25,411 nucleotides of DNA from JANNRA01 sp031401035 (GTDB lineage Bacteria; Desulfobacterota; Binatia; HRBIN30; CADEER01). Both the position numbers and the translations under genes were made by a program. Within the stretch, counting starts at the first letter, position 1; the number at the start of each line of letters is the position of its first letter. The stretch covers positions 1 through 25,411 of the forward strand of contig JANNRA010000179.1 in the NCBI GenBank assembly GCA_031401035.1, given 5' to 3'. Shown here one piece after another: positions 7,882 through 16,057 of the stretch. The notes under the pieces were generated by a model, which was not told the origin of the DNA, ran no database searches, and worked only from the letters and a program-made list of their open reading frames with translations.

Positions 7882-8673
7882 TCAGCGCGCCAGCACGGCG
7901 AAGAGGCGCTGCGGGTCGGCCACGCCCTTCAGGTGGTGTTCGCCCCGATCGGCGAAGTCCAGTTCGGCCGAGGTGCGCGCCAGGCTGCGCACCGTATCGC
8001 TCACCAACAACTCGCTTGGCGCGGCGGCCGTGGCCACGCGGGCGGCGATGTTCACCGCGCCGCCGTACACGTTGCCGCCCTCGTCGATGACGTCGCCGGC
8101 GTGCAGGCCGAGGTGCAGCGCCAGGTCGGCAGCGGCGCCTGCGTCGCGGCAGCGCAGCGCGGCGTCGATGGCGCCGCGCGCCGAGGTGAATACCGCCAGC
8201 ACGCCGTCGCCCAGCAGCTTGCCGTCGATCGAGCGGCCGCCGCAGTCCTGGATCAGCTCGCGCAGCCGCTCGTCCAGGTCGCGCGCGCGGCGTCGGAAGA
8301 CGGTGTCGCCGAGCTGCTCCGTCAGGGCGGTCGAGTCGGCGATGTCGGTGAACAGGATCACGGCCGTGCTCTCGCCGCCGACGCGGCCCGGCATGGTGTT
8401 CGGGATGTCGAGGAACGCCGCGATGGCCGATACCGTCGGCGGATCCTCGAGCACGCGCGCGACGTACTTGCCCTGCATGGCGACGACGCGCGCATCGGGC
8501 AAGAGCGCGGCGACGTTGCGCACGCTGTTGGGTTGCGACACCAGACTCTCGCCGGGCAGGACCACCAGCGTCGGGGCGCTGATGTGCGGCAGGATGGAAG
8601 CCGTGTCGGCGTGGCGCAGCGCCTGCATGTGCGCTGCCCATTCAGTGGGCGTCATCCCGGCGCGCATCAGCAC
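7882..8673 (-). CDS. Class III adenylate/guanylate cyclase domain, downstream half of an interrupted fusion
   Basis: This frame continues directly, in phase, from the alpha/beta-hydrolase half that stops with TAG at 8679-8677. It begins with the end of the hydrolase domain (ISAPTLVVLPGESLV) and then a complete class III nucleotide cyclase domain. Key residues, numbered in the full-length frame from 9201, are metal-binding Asp286 (LFTDIADST) and Asp332 (LLGDG), base-contacting Lys328, and the Asn384/Arg388 transition-state pair (NIAARV). The position often Asp just before VYGGAVN is Asn here. The product would make cAMP or cGMP from ATP or GTP. Translation of this half alone would need the GTG at 8673 or ATG 8667, and no Shine-Dalgarno is evident. 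Whether it is expressed depends on readthrough or on the TAG being an error. Confidence 0.82.
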   Translation of the reverse strand: MLMRAGMTPTEWAAHMQALRHADTASILPHISAPTLVVLPGESLVSQPNSVRNVAALLPDARVVAMQGKYVARVLEDPPTVSAIAAFLDIPNTMPGRVGGESTAVILFTDIADSTALTEQLGDTVFRRRARDLDERLRELIQDCGGRSIDGKLLGDGVLAVFTSARGAIDAALRCRDAGAAADLALHLGLHAGDVIDEGGNVYGGAVNIAARVATAAAPSELLVSDTVRSLARTSAELDFADRGEHHLKGVADPQRLFAVLAR

Positions 8674-8676
8674 CGC

Positions 8677-9201
8677 CTACTGGTCGGCGCGCGCGTCGCT
8701 CGCTCCAAACACCATCGTCGAGCTGAGTACCGTGAACAGCTCCCAGTTGCTGTCCGCCAGCGTCTGCAGCTCGCTCATCCCGGCCATGCCGAGGAGGTCC
8801 TCGCCGGCGACGATCGGGTGGGTGAGGATCAGGCGCTCGACGCGAGCCGGGAAGCGGTGCGCGAAGGTGGTGGCGATCAGCGTACTGGGACCGAAGGCGA
8901 TCACCGCGGCGGGTCCGGAGTCGAGCTGCGCCAGGACGTGGTCGAGATCGTCGGCGATGCGCTCCACCGACAGCGGCACGGCGCCGCGCTGCGAGAGACC
9001 GGAGCCCCGGTAGTCGGTGCGCACCAGGCGGCCGTGGGCCGACAGCCAGTCGAAGCTGCGTCGCAGGGCGTCCACGTCCCAGGAGCGATCGAGGTGCGAC
9101 GGAATGGGATGCAGGTAGAGGCAGGGACGTCCCTCGCCCTGCGCGCTATACGCGAGGGTGACCCCATCTGAAGCCGTGACGTACTGCACCGGCGCGGACA
9201 T
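8677..9201 (-). CDS. Alpha/beta-hydrolase domain, upstream half of the interrupted cyclase fusion
   Basis: From ATG 9201 the protein reads VQYVTASDGVTLAYSAQGEG, RPCLYLHPIPSHLDR and VRTDYRGSGLSQRG, typical of alpha/beta hydrolases that precede cyclase domains in sensory fusion proteins. It ends after 174 residues at a TAG, and the next codon continues the same fold in the same frame, so this is one gene of about 439 codons with a nonsense codon at position 175. The nucleophile elbow (VIAFGPSTLIAT, about 100-111) does not keep GxSxG, so this domain is more likely a ligand sensor than an enzyme. TGCTACGGT seven bases upstream of the ATG resembles an extended -10 element. No ribosome binding site is visible. 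Confidence 0.8.
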   Translation of the reverse strand: MSAPVQYVTASDGVTLAYSAQGEGRPCLYLHPIPSHLDRSWDVDALRRSFDWLSAHGRLVRTDYRGSGLSQRGAVPLSVERIADDLDHVLAQLDSGPAAVIAFGPSTLIATTFAHRFPARVERLILTHPIVAGEDLLGMAGMSELQTLADSNWELFTVLSSTMVFGASDARADQ

Positions 9202-9276
9202 GCGGCGAACCGTAGCACGCAGGACCGCGCCGTCGACCTCTGGCCGGCGCCCCCCGACCGCCGCTATAAACGTCGC

Positions 9277-10608
9277 ATGCCCGCGCCTCGCAAGCCCACC
9301 GCGCCGCTCGCCCGCGGGCGCGCCAAGCGCGTGCTGAAGGTCGGCGAGCTCGCCACCTCGGTCGGCTCGTCGTATCTGTGGGAGGCGCTGAAGCGTCCGT
9401 TCCGCTCGGCCGACAAGCAGCAGAAGGCGCTGCTCGACACGCACATCCGCACCGCCCTGCGCGTCGTCGAGAGCTCGAAGGAGCTCAAGGGCGCCTTCAT
9501 GAAACTGGTGCAGATGCTGTCGCTGCGCGACGACATCCTGCCGGCCGAGGCGCTCGCCGTGCTCTCGGTGGTGCAATCGCAGGTGCCGCCGATGGCCTAC
9601 GGCGAGATCCGTGCCCAGGTGGTGCGCGAGCTCGGTCAGCCGCCGGAGAAGCTCTTCCGTGAGTTCGACGAGGAGGCGTTCGCCGCCGCATCGCTCGGCC
9701 AGGTGCACCGCGCCGTGTTGAAGGGCGGCACCGAGGTGGTGGTGAAGGTGCAGTACCCGGGCGTCGACGAGACGGTCGAGCAGGACCTCTCCAACGTCAA
9801 GGCGCTGCTGCAGGTGCTGACGCGCATCGGCCGCGACGTGATGCAGCAGAAGATCGACAACCGCGAGGTCTACCAGGAGCTCGAGGAGCGCCTGCACGAG
9901 GAGCTCGATTACGTCAACGAGGCGAAGAACATCGCGCTGTTCCAGCGCATGTTCCGCGATGACCCCGAAGTGGTGATCCCGGAGGTCTACCCGGAGCTGT
10001 CCTCGCGCCGCGTCCTCACCATGGGTCGTGTCGAGGGCTACCCGCTGGCCGACGTGATGAAGCCGGGCATCGATCAGGACCTGAAGGACTGGGTGGCGCT
10101 GAAGTACTTCCGCGTCACCTGGCGGCAGATCTTCGAGTTCGGCACGCTGCACACCGATCCGCACCCCGGCAATTACCTGGTCACCTTCCATCCGAAGCTG
10201 GCGCTGCTCGACTTCGGCAGCGTGCGCGTGTTCCCGGAGGATATCCGCGCCGCCTATCTCGGCCTGGCGCAGGGCCTATTGGCGCGCGATCGCGCCCAGC
10301 TCAAGAGCTGTCTGGTGCGCCTCGGCTTCCTCGATCGCGGCGACGATCCGACCGGCATGATCCAGATCCTCGAGCTGATCTTCGAGCCGATGCTGGTCGA
10401 CAAGCGCACCGACCCGCGCAAATACGACTCGCTTGAGAAGGGCATGGCGGCGGCGACCCTCGGCTTCGAGCACCGCCTCTTCAAGGCGCCCGGCCATCGC
10501 GTCTTTCTGCTGCGCGCCCTGATCGGCCTCGATTCGTACCTCAAGCAGCTCGGCGCCGTGGCCAACTGGCACCGCGTCTTCAAGGCCTGTGTCGAACAGG
10601 CGGTGTGA
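9277..10608 (+). CDS. ABC1/UbiB-family atypical kinase (first copy)
   Basis: A 443-residue protein of the AarF/UbiB/COQ8 family, atypical kinases or ATPases linked to isoprenoid-quinone and lipid handling at membranes. Motifs in order: MKLVQMLSLRDDILP (about 75-89, the KxGQ region), the Ala-rich loop FAAASLGQVHRA (135-146), VVVKVQYPGV with Lys157, the ELDYVNEAKN segment (209-218), HTDPHPGNY with Asp294 and Asn299 (292-300), and LLDFGS with metal-binding Asp312 (310-315). The conserved Gly of KxGQ is Val here (K76-L-V-Q79). There is no N-terminal signal and no obvious C-terminal membrane hairpin. TATAAA lies six bases upstream of the ATG and no Shine-Dalgarno is visible. The gene is divergent from the cyclase fusion gene and may be cotranscribed with the GH13 gene. 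Confidence 0.9.
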   Translation: MPAPRKPTAPLARGRAKRVLKVGELATSVGSSYLWEALKRPFRSADKQQKALLDTHIRTALRVVESSKELKGAFMKLVQMLSLRDDILPAEALAVLSVVQSQVPPMAYGEIRAQVVRELGQPPEKLFREFDEEAFAAASLGQVHRAVLKGGTEVVVKVQYPGVDETVEQDLSNVKALLQVLTRIGRDVMQQKIDNREVYQELEERLHEELDYVNEAKNIALFQRMFRDDPEVVIPEVYPELSSRRVLTMGRVEGYPLADVMKPGIDQDLKDWVALKYFRVTWRQIFEFGTLHTDPHPGNYLVTFHPKLALLDFGSVRVFPEDIRAAYLGLAQGLLARDRAQLKSCLVRLGFLDRGDDPTGMIQILELIFEPMLVDKRTDPRKYDSLEKGMAAATLGFEHRLFKAPGHRVFLLRALIGLDSYLKQLGAVANWHRVFKACVEQAV

Positions 10609-10642
10609 TCCGCTCGCGCCAGATGTGCTACGACCCCGCGCC

Positions 10643-12268
10643 GTGGCCAACGAGTGGTGGAAGCAGGCGGTGTTCTACGAGATCTACGTGCGCTCGTTCC
10701 GCGACGCGAGCGGCGACGGCGTCGGCGATCTCGGCGGCATCATCGAACGACTGGACTACCTGAACGACGGCACGCCGGGCTCGCTCGGCGTCGACGCGCT
10801 GTGGCTGACGCCGATCAATCCGTCGCCGATGTTCGACTTCGGCTACGACGTCAGCGACTACACCGCCGTCGACCCGCTCTTCGGCAGCCTCGGCGACCTC
10901 GACCGCCTGCTGGCGGAAGCCCACCGGCGCGGCATGCGGGTGATCCTCGACCTGGTGCCGAACCACACCTCGCACCTGCACGCCTGGTTCGTCGAGTCGC
11001 GCGCGGCGCGCACGGCGGCGAAGCGCGACTGGTACGTGTGGCGCGACCCCGCCGCCGACGGCGGCCCGCCGAACAACTGGGTGAGCAGCTTCGGCGGTCC
11101 GGCCTGGACGCTCGATTCGGCCACCGGGCAGTACTACCTGCACTCCTTCCTCGCCGAGCAGCCCGACCTCAACTGGCGCCACCCGGCGGTGGTGGCGGCG
11201 ATGGACGACGCGCTGCGCTTCTGGCTCGACCGTGGCGTCGACGGTTTCCGCGTCGACGTCATCCACAAGATGATCAAGGATGCCGCGCTGCGCGACAACC
11301 CGCCGCCGGACGAGCGCGATCCGCACCCGCTGCGCGACTACTTCGGCCAGCGGCACATCTTCGATCACGACCAGCCCGAGGTGCACGACATCATCCGCGC
11401 CTGGCGCCGCCTCCTCGACCGCTACGGCGACCGCATGATGGTCGGCGAGGTCTACCTGCTCGACCCCGCCCGCGTCGCCGCCTACCACGGCGTCGCCGAC
11501 GACGAGCTGCCGCTGGCCTTCAACTTCAGCTTCCAGTGGACCCCGTGGGACGCGGCGCAGTTCCGCCGGCGCGTGCAGGAAGTCGAGCGCCTGTGGCCGG
11601 TCGGCGCGCAGCCGACCTACGTGCTGTCGAGCCACGACGCGCCGCGCCACGCGACGCGTTTCGACGACCCCGTACACGGCGATGCCCGCGCCCGCGTCGC
11701 GGCGCTGATGCTGCTGACCCTGCGCGGCACGCCGTTTCTGTATTACGGCGAGGAGCTCGGGCTGCGCGACGGCGAGATTCCGCCGGCGCGCATCTGCGAC
11801 CCGGTCGGCAAACGCTTCCCGGCCCTCGGCCGGGATCCGGCGCGCACGCCGATGCCGTGGGATGCCTCGCCGCAGGCCGGCTTCAGCAGCGGCGAGCCGT
11901 GGTTGCCGCTGGCGGCGGACTGGCGCACGGTCAACGTCGCCGCGCAGCGCGACGACCCGACCTCGCTGCTGTCGTTCTACCGGTGCCTGCTGTGGTGGCG
12001 GAAGTCCGCTCCGGCGGTGCTGCACGGCAGCCTGCGCGTCCTCGACGCCCCGGAGGGGACGTTCGTCTATGCCCGCGAGGGGGGCGGTCAGCAACTCGTG
12101 GTGGCGCTCAACTTCACCGCCGAGACGCGCGCGCTGCAGCTGCCCGCCGGCGGGCGCGTGGCGCTCTCGACGCAGGCGGAGCGGGCCGCGCAGTGCGATG
12201 CCGCCCTGACCCTGGCTCCTAACGAGGGCCTGATCGTCGAGGGCGCGGCGCCGCCGCGCCGCACCTGA
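10643..12268 (+). CDS. GH13 alpha-glucosidase / alpha-amylase family protein
   Basis: A 541-residue GH13 enzyme with all catalytic residues in place: nucleophile Asp205 (GFRVDV), acid/base Glu269 (VGEVY) and Asp332 (SSHDAPRH). The start WWKQAVFYEIYVRSFRD and the QPDLNWRHPAV segment are typical of the oligo-1,6-glucosidase/alpha-glucosidase/trehalose-synthase-like subfamilies. The exact specificity (maltose, isomaltose, sucrose or others) cannot be read from the sequence. I place the start at GTG 10643, which gives MANEWWKQAV; the longer frame from 10589 overlaps the kinase gene and adds residues unlike the family. It has no signal peptide, so is probably cytoplasmic and involved in glycogen, trehalose or maltooligosaccharide turnover. 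TGCTACGAC eight bases upstream may be a promoter element. Confidence 0.88.
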   Translation: MANEWWKQAVFYEIYVRSFRDASGDGVGDLGGIIERLDYLNDGTPGSLGVDALWLTPINPSPMFDFGYDVSDYTAVDPLFGSLGDLDRLLAEAHRRGMRVILDLVPNHTSHLHAWFVESRAARTAAKRDWYVWRDPAADGGPPNNWVSSFGGPAWTLDSATGQYYLHSFLAEQPDLNWRHPAVVAAMDDALRFWLDRGVDGFRVDVIHKMIKDAALRDNPPPDERDPHPLRDYFGQRHIFDHDQPEVHDIIRAWRRLLDRYGDRMMVGEVYLLDPARVAAYHGVADDELPLAFNFSFQWTPWDAAQFRRRVQEVERLWPVGAQPTYVLSSHDAPRHATRFDDPVHGDARARVAALMLLTLRGTPFLYYGEELGLRDGEIPPARICDPVGKRFPALGRDPARTPMPWDASPQAGFSSGEPWLPLAADWRTVNVAAQRDDPTSLLSFYRCLLWWRKSAPAVLHGSLRVLDAPEGTFVYAREGGGQQLVVALNFTAETRALQLPAGGRVALSTQAERAAQCDAALTLAPNEGLIVEGAAPPRRT

Positions 12269-12306
12269 TACGGCGCGGCAGCCGCCGCGAACTCCAAGGA
12301 GATCCG

Positions 12307-12579
12307 ATGGACTGGAAACTGATTGCGTCCACCTTCGGCGCCATCTTCCTCGCCGAACTCGGCGACAAGACACAGCTCGCGGCGGTGACCCTGGCGGCGT
12401 CGACGCGTCAGCCAGTCGCGGTCTTCGTCGGCGCCAGCCTGGCGCTGGTGGCGGTGAGCGCGGTCGGCGTCGCCGTCGGCGCCGGCCTCGCCGAGGTGCT
12501 GCCCCTGGGGCTGATCCGCACGGTCAGTGCCGCCGCCTTCATCCTCATCGGCATCGCCATGCTGCTCGACTGGATGTAG
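12307..12579 (+). CDS. GDT1/TMEM165 (UPF0016) family half-size cation exchanger
   Basis: A 90-residue membrane protein with the family signature ELGDKT at residues 17-22, within the first helix, and two further hydrophobic stretches (VAVFVGASLALVAVSAVGVAVG, and a last one ending IAMLLDWM). UPF0016 proteins exchange Mn2+ or Ca2+ for protons; most have two such motif repeats of about 90 residues each. This one has a single repeat, so it must act as a homo-oligomer or with a second subunit encoded elsewhere. The ATG at 12307 has AAGGAG five bases upstream, a strong ribosome binding site. It follows the GH13 gene by 38 bases. Confidence 0.87.
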   Translation: MDWKLIASTFGAIFLAELGDKTQLAAVTLAASTRQPVAVFVGASLALVAVSAVGVAVGAGLAEVLPLGLIRTVSAAAFILIGIAMLLDWM

Positions 12580-12786
12580 TCGCGGGCCTGGTGCCTGAAC
12601 GGCCGTGCGTCGCCCCGCCCCGTGGGCGCCAGGCGCACGACTACAGGGGGCCCAGGTCGCGACGGACATTGCCGCCCGCCGCCGCCGCCGTGCAGGGCCG
12701 CGACGCGGCGCGGGTCAAGGCCAGGGGCGTGGAGAAAAAGCACTGGATTAGTTCGCTGCCACCCGTGTAGCAGGGCTACGGGTTCG

Positions 12787-13866
12787 ATGAATCGTATGAT
12801 CTGCCGAGTTACTGTCCTCGCCGCGGGGCTGGCGCTGTCGCTCGCCGCCTGCGAGCGCAAACCGAATCCGCATGTGCTCGCCGTGCCCATCGTCGGCGAA
12901 GGATCGACGTTTTCGGCGCCGCTCTACAAGGTCTGGGTCAACCGTTACTACGCCAACACCGGCCAGGAGGTGATCTACACGGCGAGCGGCTCGTCGCAGG
13001 GCGTCGACGCGGTCATCACCGGACGCGCCGTCTTCGGCGGCACCGACGCGCCGCTGACGGCGGAGCAGCTGGAGCGCACTGGCGGGGTGGTACAGATCCC
13101 TACCACGCTGGGCGCGATCGCCATCGTGCACAACGTCGCCGGCGCCCCCACCAACCTGCAGCTGACGCCCGCCGTGCTGGCTGGCATCTTCCTGTGCGAG
13201 ATCACCGACTGGCACGACGAGCGCATCACGGGCATCAACCCGGGCCTGATGCTGCTGCCGGAACGGATCGAGGTCGTGCACCGCTCGGACGGCAGCGGGA
13301 CGACGAAGGTGCTCACTGAGTACCTCAGCAAGGTCAGTCCCGCCTGGCGCGAGCGGATCGGCAGCAGCAACACCGTCGAGTGGCCGTGCGGGACGAGCGC
13401 CAAGGGCAACGACGGCGTCATGCACGCGGTCAAGCGCACGCCGGCGTCGATCGGCTACGTGGCGCTCAACTTCGCGCGAGTCGCCCGTCTGCCGGTGGCG
13501 GCGATCGGTACCCGCGGCGGCCAGTTCGTCGAACCGTCGCTCGACAGCGTCACCGCGGCGGCGGCCGCGGCGGTGACGCTCGGCCTCGACCCGCTGCAGA
13601 CCATCGTCGACGTGGAGGGGGACGACGCCTATCCGATCAGCACGTTCTCCTACATCGTGGTGCGGCGCGACCTGCGCGACGGCGCCGAAGCCCGGGCGCT
13701 GGCGCACTTTCTCTGGTGGGCGGTCACCGACGGGCAGAGCTACAGCTCGATGCTGCATTACGCGACCCTGCCGCCGGCGGTCGTCGCCTACGCCGAGCAG
13801 CAGATCCAGGCGATGCTCGGCAAGGGTGGACAGCCCATCCTGGCTGCGGATGTCGACACAAAGTAG
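12787..13866 (+). CDS. pstS: PstS-like phosphate-binding lipoprotein
   Basis: A 359-residue periplasmic phosphate-binding protein. The signal peptide ends in the lipobox LAAC with Cys22. Family landmarks are VGEGSTFSAPLYKVWVNRY (about 36-54), YTASGSSQGVDAVI with the phosphate-contacting Ser/Gly loop, FGGTDAPLTAEQL, INPGLMLLPERI, VVHRSDGSGTTKVLTEYL and KGNDGVMHAVKRTPASIGYV. The expected transport partners pstC, pstA, pstB and regulator phoU are not adjacent; the next gene is an unrelated hydrolase. The start is ATG 12787; ATG 12796 is an alternative. No Shine-Dalgarno is seen, but GCTACGGG lies just upstream. I saw no clear Pho box. Confidence 0.9.
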   Translation: MNRMICRVTVLAAGLALSLAACERKPNPHVLAVPIVGEGSTFSAPLYKVWVNRYYANTGQEVIYTASGSSQGVDAVITGRAVFGGTDAPLTAEQLERTGGVVQIPTTLGAIAIVHNVAGAPTNLQLTPAVLAGIFLCEITDWHDERITGINPGLMLLPERIEVVHRSDGSGTTKVLTEYLSKVSPAWRERIGSSNTVEWPCGTSAKGNDGVMHAVKRTPASIGYVALNFARVARLPVAAIGTRGGQFVEPSLDSVTAAAAAAVTLGLDPLQTIVDVEGDDAYPISTFSYIVVRRDLRDGAEARALAHFLWWAVTDGQSYSSMLHYATLPPAVVAYAEQQIQAMLGKGGQPILAADVDTK

Positions 13867-13995
13867 AAATGTCCGGGTAGCTCCAAGAATCGCATTCGCC
13901 GCGCGTCCTGCGAGCGGGAAGTCGCGTCCGGCGCCATGCGCCGTCGGCGCGGCGGTGGCCATCGACGGCCAACTGTGGTTGCCTCGCGCCCGGTA

Positions 13996-14817
13996 ATGTT
14001 CAGCAAGTACGTCAGCCTCGACGGCGTCGCCGTCAACTACTTCCATACCGGCCCCTCGACTCTGCCCGGTACGCCGCCGGCCCTCGAGCGCGGCGAGCTG
14101 CTGCTCTTCCTGCACGGCGCCGGCTCCAATGCGCACACCTGGCACCGCCAGGTGGCGCACTGTGAGACGGCGCACTCGGCGCTGGCGGTCGATTTCCCGG
14201 CGCACGGCCGCTCCGGCGCCATCGACGGCCTGCCCGACCTCGCCGCGCAGGCGCGCTGCACGGCGGCGCTGGCGGCAGCCCTCGCGCTGCGCCCCGCCGT
14301 GCTGGTCGGCCGCGCCATGGGCGGCGCGGTCGCCGTCGCCGTCGCCCGCGACCACCCGGCGCGCGTGCGCGCCCTGGTGCTGGTCGCCACCCCGGCGCGC
14401 TTCACCATCCCGCCGGCCAGCCTGCAGCTCTGGCGCGAGGTCACCGTGGGGCGTGCGACGCAGCCGTTCGACATGCGCCTCTTCGCTCCCGGCGCCGACA
14501 TGGCGGTGGTGCGCGAGTGCTTCATGGAGCAGGTGAAAACCGATCCCCGCGTGCGCTACACCGACCTGCTGGCCTGCGATGGCCTCGATCTCAGCGCCGA
14601 CCTGGCGGCGCTGCGCCTGCCGACCCTGGTGGTCACCGGCCGCCACGACCACTTCGCGCCGCCCGCCGCCGCCGCGGCGGTGCAGGCGCTGATCCCGGGC
14701 GCGCAGCTGGCGGTGATCGAAGACGCCGGCCACATGCTCACCAGCGAGCAGCCGGCGGCCTTCAATGACGCCCTCGACGCCTTCCTGGCGGGGCTGGCGC
14801 CGGAGGGGCCGCGATGA
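13996..14817 (+). CDS. Alpha/beta-hydrolase fold protein lacking the nucleophilic serine
   Basis: A 273-residue protein of the alpha/beta-hydrolase superfamily: oxyanion segment LLLFLHGAGSNAHTW (36-50), DFPAHGRSG (66-74), nucleophile elbow VGRAMGGAV (104-112), acid residue Asp218 (VTGRHDHFAPP) and catalytic-position His246 (EDAGHMLTSEQP). The elbow should be GxSxG; here it is G105-R-A-M-G109, so Ala107 replaces the nucleophile while the other two triad residues remain. It may be inactive, scaffold-like, or use another mechanism. I chose ATG 13996 because homologous sequence starts there (FSKYVSLDGVAVNYF); the upstream ATG at 13936 adds an Arg-rich stretch. Its stop overlaps the thiolase start by four bases (ATGA), so the two are translationally coupled. 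Confidence 0.85.
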   Translation: MFSKYVSLDGVAVNYFHTGPSTLPGTPPALERGELLLFLHGAGSNAHTWHRQVAHCETAHSALAVDFPAHGRSGAIDGLPDLAAQARCTAALAAALALRPAVLVGRAMGGAVAVAVARDHPARVRALVLVATPARFTIPPASLQLWREVTVGRATQPFDMRLFAPGADMAVVRECFMEQVKTDPRVRYTDLLACDGLDLSADLAALRLPTLVVTGRHDHFAPPAAAAAVQALIPGAQLAVIEDAGHMLTSEQPAAFNDALDAFLAGLAPEGPR

Positions 14818-15962
14818 GCGGGCTCGATCAGGCGGTGATCGCCGGCGTCTTCGAGCACCCGACGCGGTGGGCGCCCGACAAGACGCAGTACCAGCTGTGC
14901 GCCGAGGCGGCGCGCGGCGCGCTCGCCGACGCCGGCCTGACGATCGCCGAGGTCGACGGCTTCTGTACCGCCGGCGTCGGACCGATCGGCATCATGACGC
15001 TGGCCGAGCATCTCAACCTCAAGCCGCGCTTCCACGACTCGACCAATATCGGCGGCTCGTCCTTCGTCGCCCACGTTCTGCACGCCGCCGCCGCCATCGC
15101 CGCCGGCCTGTGCGAGACGGTGCTGATCGTCTACGCGAGCACGGCGGCGTCGGAGCGCTTCGCGGTCGGCACCGGCGGCCTCACCCTGGGTGATGCGCCC
15201 GACCAGTTCGAGGCGCCCTTCGGCCCCACGGTGCTCAACGCCTACGCCCTCGCCGCGCAGCGCCACATGCACGAGTTCGGCACGACGGCGGAGCAGCTCG
15301 CGGAGATCGCCGTCACCATGCGCCGCCACGCCGGCCTCAACCCGCACGCCAAGTACCGCGCGCCGATCAGCGTCGCCGACGTGCTCGCCTCGCGCGTCGT
15401 CTCGTCGCCGCTGCACCTGCTCGACTGCTGCGTCATCTCCGACGGCGCCGGTGCCATCGTCGTCACCGGCGCGGCGCGGGCGCGCGACCTGGCGAAACCG
15501 CCGGTGCGCCTGCTCGGCGGCAGCGAGTCGCTGTGCCACACCGCCATGGGCGTGCGCGACCTGACCGACATGGCGGCGAAAGAGTCGGGGCCACGGGCGC
15601 TGGCGATGGCCGGCGTGCGCCACGACGACATCGACCTGTGTATGCTCTACGACTCGTTCACCATCACCGTGCTGATGACGCTCGAGAACCTCGGCTTCTG
15701 TGCCAAGGGCGAGGGCGGCGCCTTCGTGGAGGGCGGCCGGCTCGACCTCGGCGGCGCGCTGCCGACCAACACCGACGGCGGCGGGCTGTCCTCCAACCAT
15801 CCCGGCATGCGCGGCATCTTCCTGGTCATCGAAGCGGTGCGCCAGCTGCGCGGCGAGGGCGGCGCGCGCCAGGTCGCCGACTGCGCCGTGGCGCTCTGCC
15901 ACGGCACCGGCGGTATGCTCGGCCTGCGCCACAGCGGCGTCACCCTGGTGCTGGGACGATGA
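14814..15962 (+). CDS. Thiolase-superfamily protein, Ltp2/SCP2-like (probable aldolase type)
   Basis: A 382-residue thiolase-fold protein of the lipid-transfer/SCP2-thiolase branch. The usual acyl-accepting Cys region reads NIGGSSFVAH (78-87), with Ser where thiolases have Cys, while the C-terminal CHGTGG motif (Cys362) is kept. A YDSFT motif at Tyr279 replaces the thiolase histidine region and resembles Ltp2-type steroid side-chain aldolases, which use tyrosines and pair with a DUF35 protein. The next gene in the same direction is a DUF35 protein, which supports that assignment. The expected activity would be retro-aldol release of a short acyl-CoA from a hydroxyacyl-CoA; this is inference. 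Its ATG overlaps the hydrolase stop. The downstream gap holds an inverted repeat. Confidence 0.85.
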   Translation: MSGLDQAVIAGVFEHPTRWAPDKTQYQLCAEAARGALADAGLTIAEVDGFCTAGVGPIGIMTLAEHLNLKPRFHDSTNIGGSSFVAHVLHAAAAIAAGLCETVLIVYASTAASERFAVGTGGLTLGDAPDQFEAPFGPTVLNAYALAAQRHMHEFGTTAEQLAEIAVTMRRHAGLNPHAKYRAPISVADVLASRVVSSPLHLLDCCVISDGAGAIVVTGAARARDLAKPPVRLLGGSESLCHTAMGVRDLTDMAAKESGPRALAMAGVRHDDIDLCMLYDSFTITVLMTLENLGFCAKGEGGAFVEGGRLDLGGALPTNTDGGGLSSNHPGMRGIFLVIEAVRQLRGEGGARQVADCAVALCHGTGGMLGLRHSGVTLVLGR

Positions 15963-15971
15963 CCAGCGGAT

Positions 15972-16040
15972 TTCAACGCGAAGGCGCGAAGACGCGAAGC
16001 GGGCTCGATACGCTCCGCGTCTTCGCGTCTTCGCGTTGAA
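15972..16040. repeat. Inverted repeat with 28-bp arms (REP/MITE-like hairpin)
   Basis: Left arm 15972-15999 and right arm 16013-16040 are inverted copies matching at 26 of 28 positions, around a 13-base loop. Each arm holds a tandem-like GCGAAG(A/G)CGCGAAG motif. It lies between the thiolase stop and the DUF35 start, and its right end supplies the GAAGGA that precedes the DUF35 gene. The structure suggests a repetitive hairpin element and not a coding segment. It could also act as an mRNA stability or attenuation structure between the two genes. Confidence 0.75.
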
Positions 16041-16057
16041 GGAAATCGAGGCCGCCG

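Noticed and set aside
8677..8679. Amber codon as pyrrolysine or another recoding signal
   Set aside because: Several other genes in the window end at TAG, and no tRNA or recoding machinery is visible. A nonsense mutation or sequencing error is simpler.
9202..10191. Upstream extension of the alpha/beta-hydrolase/cyclase frame to 10191
   Set aside because: The extra part is antisense to the UbiB-like kinase gene and is low-complexity Leu/His/Arg/Ala. Hydrolase homology begins at ATG 9201.
10628..12373. A 581-codon minus-strand open frame
   Set aside because: It is antisense to the GH13 gene, which has intact catalytic residues. No motif is seen in the antisense product.
12580..12786. Search for a Pho box or RNA element upstream of pstS
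   Set aside because: No repeated CTGTCAT-like motif or convincing structured element was found in the 207-base gap.
12748..14733. A 661-codon minus-strand open frame
   Set aside because: It is antisense to pstS and the alpha/beta hydrolase, both of which have clear family motifs. The composition is that of a shadow frame.
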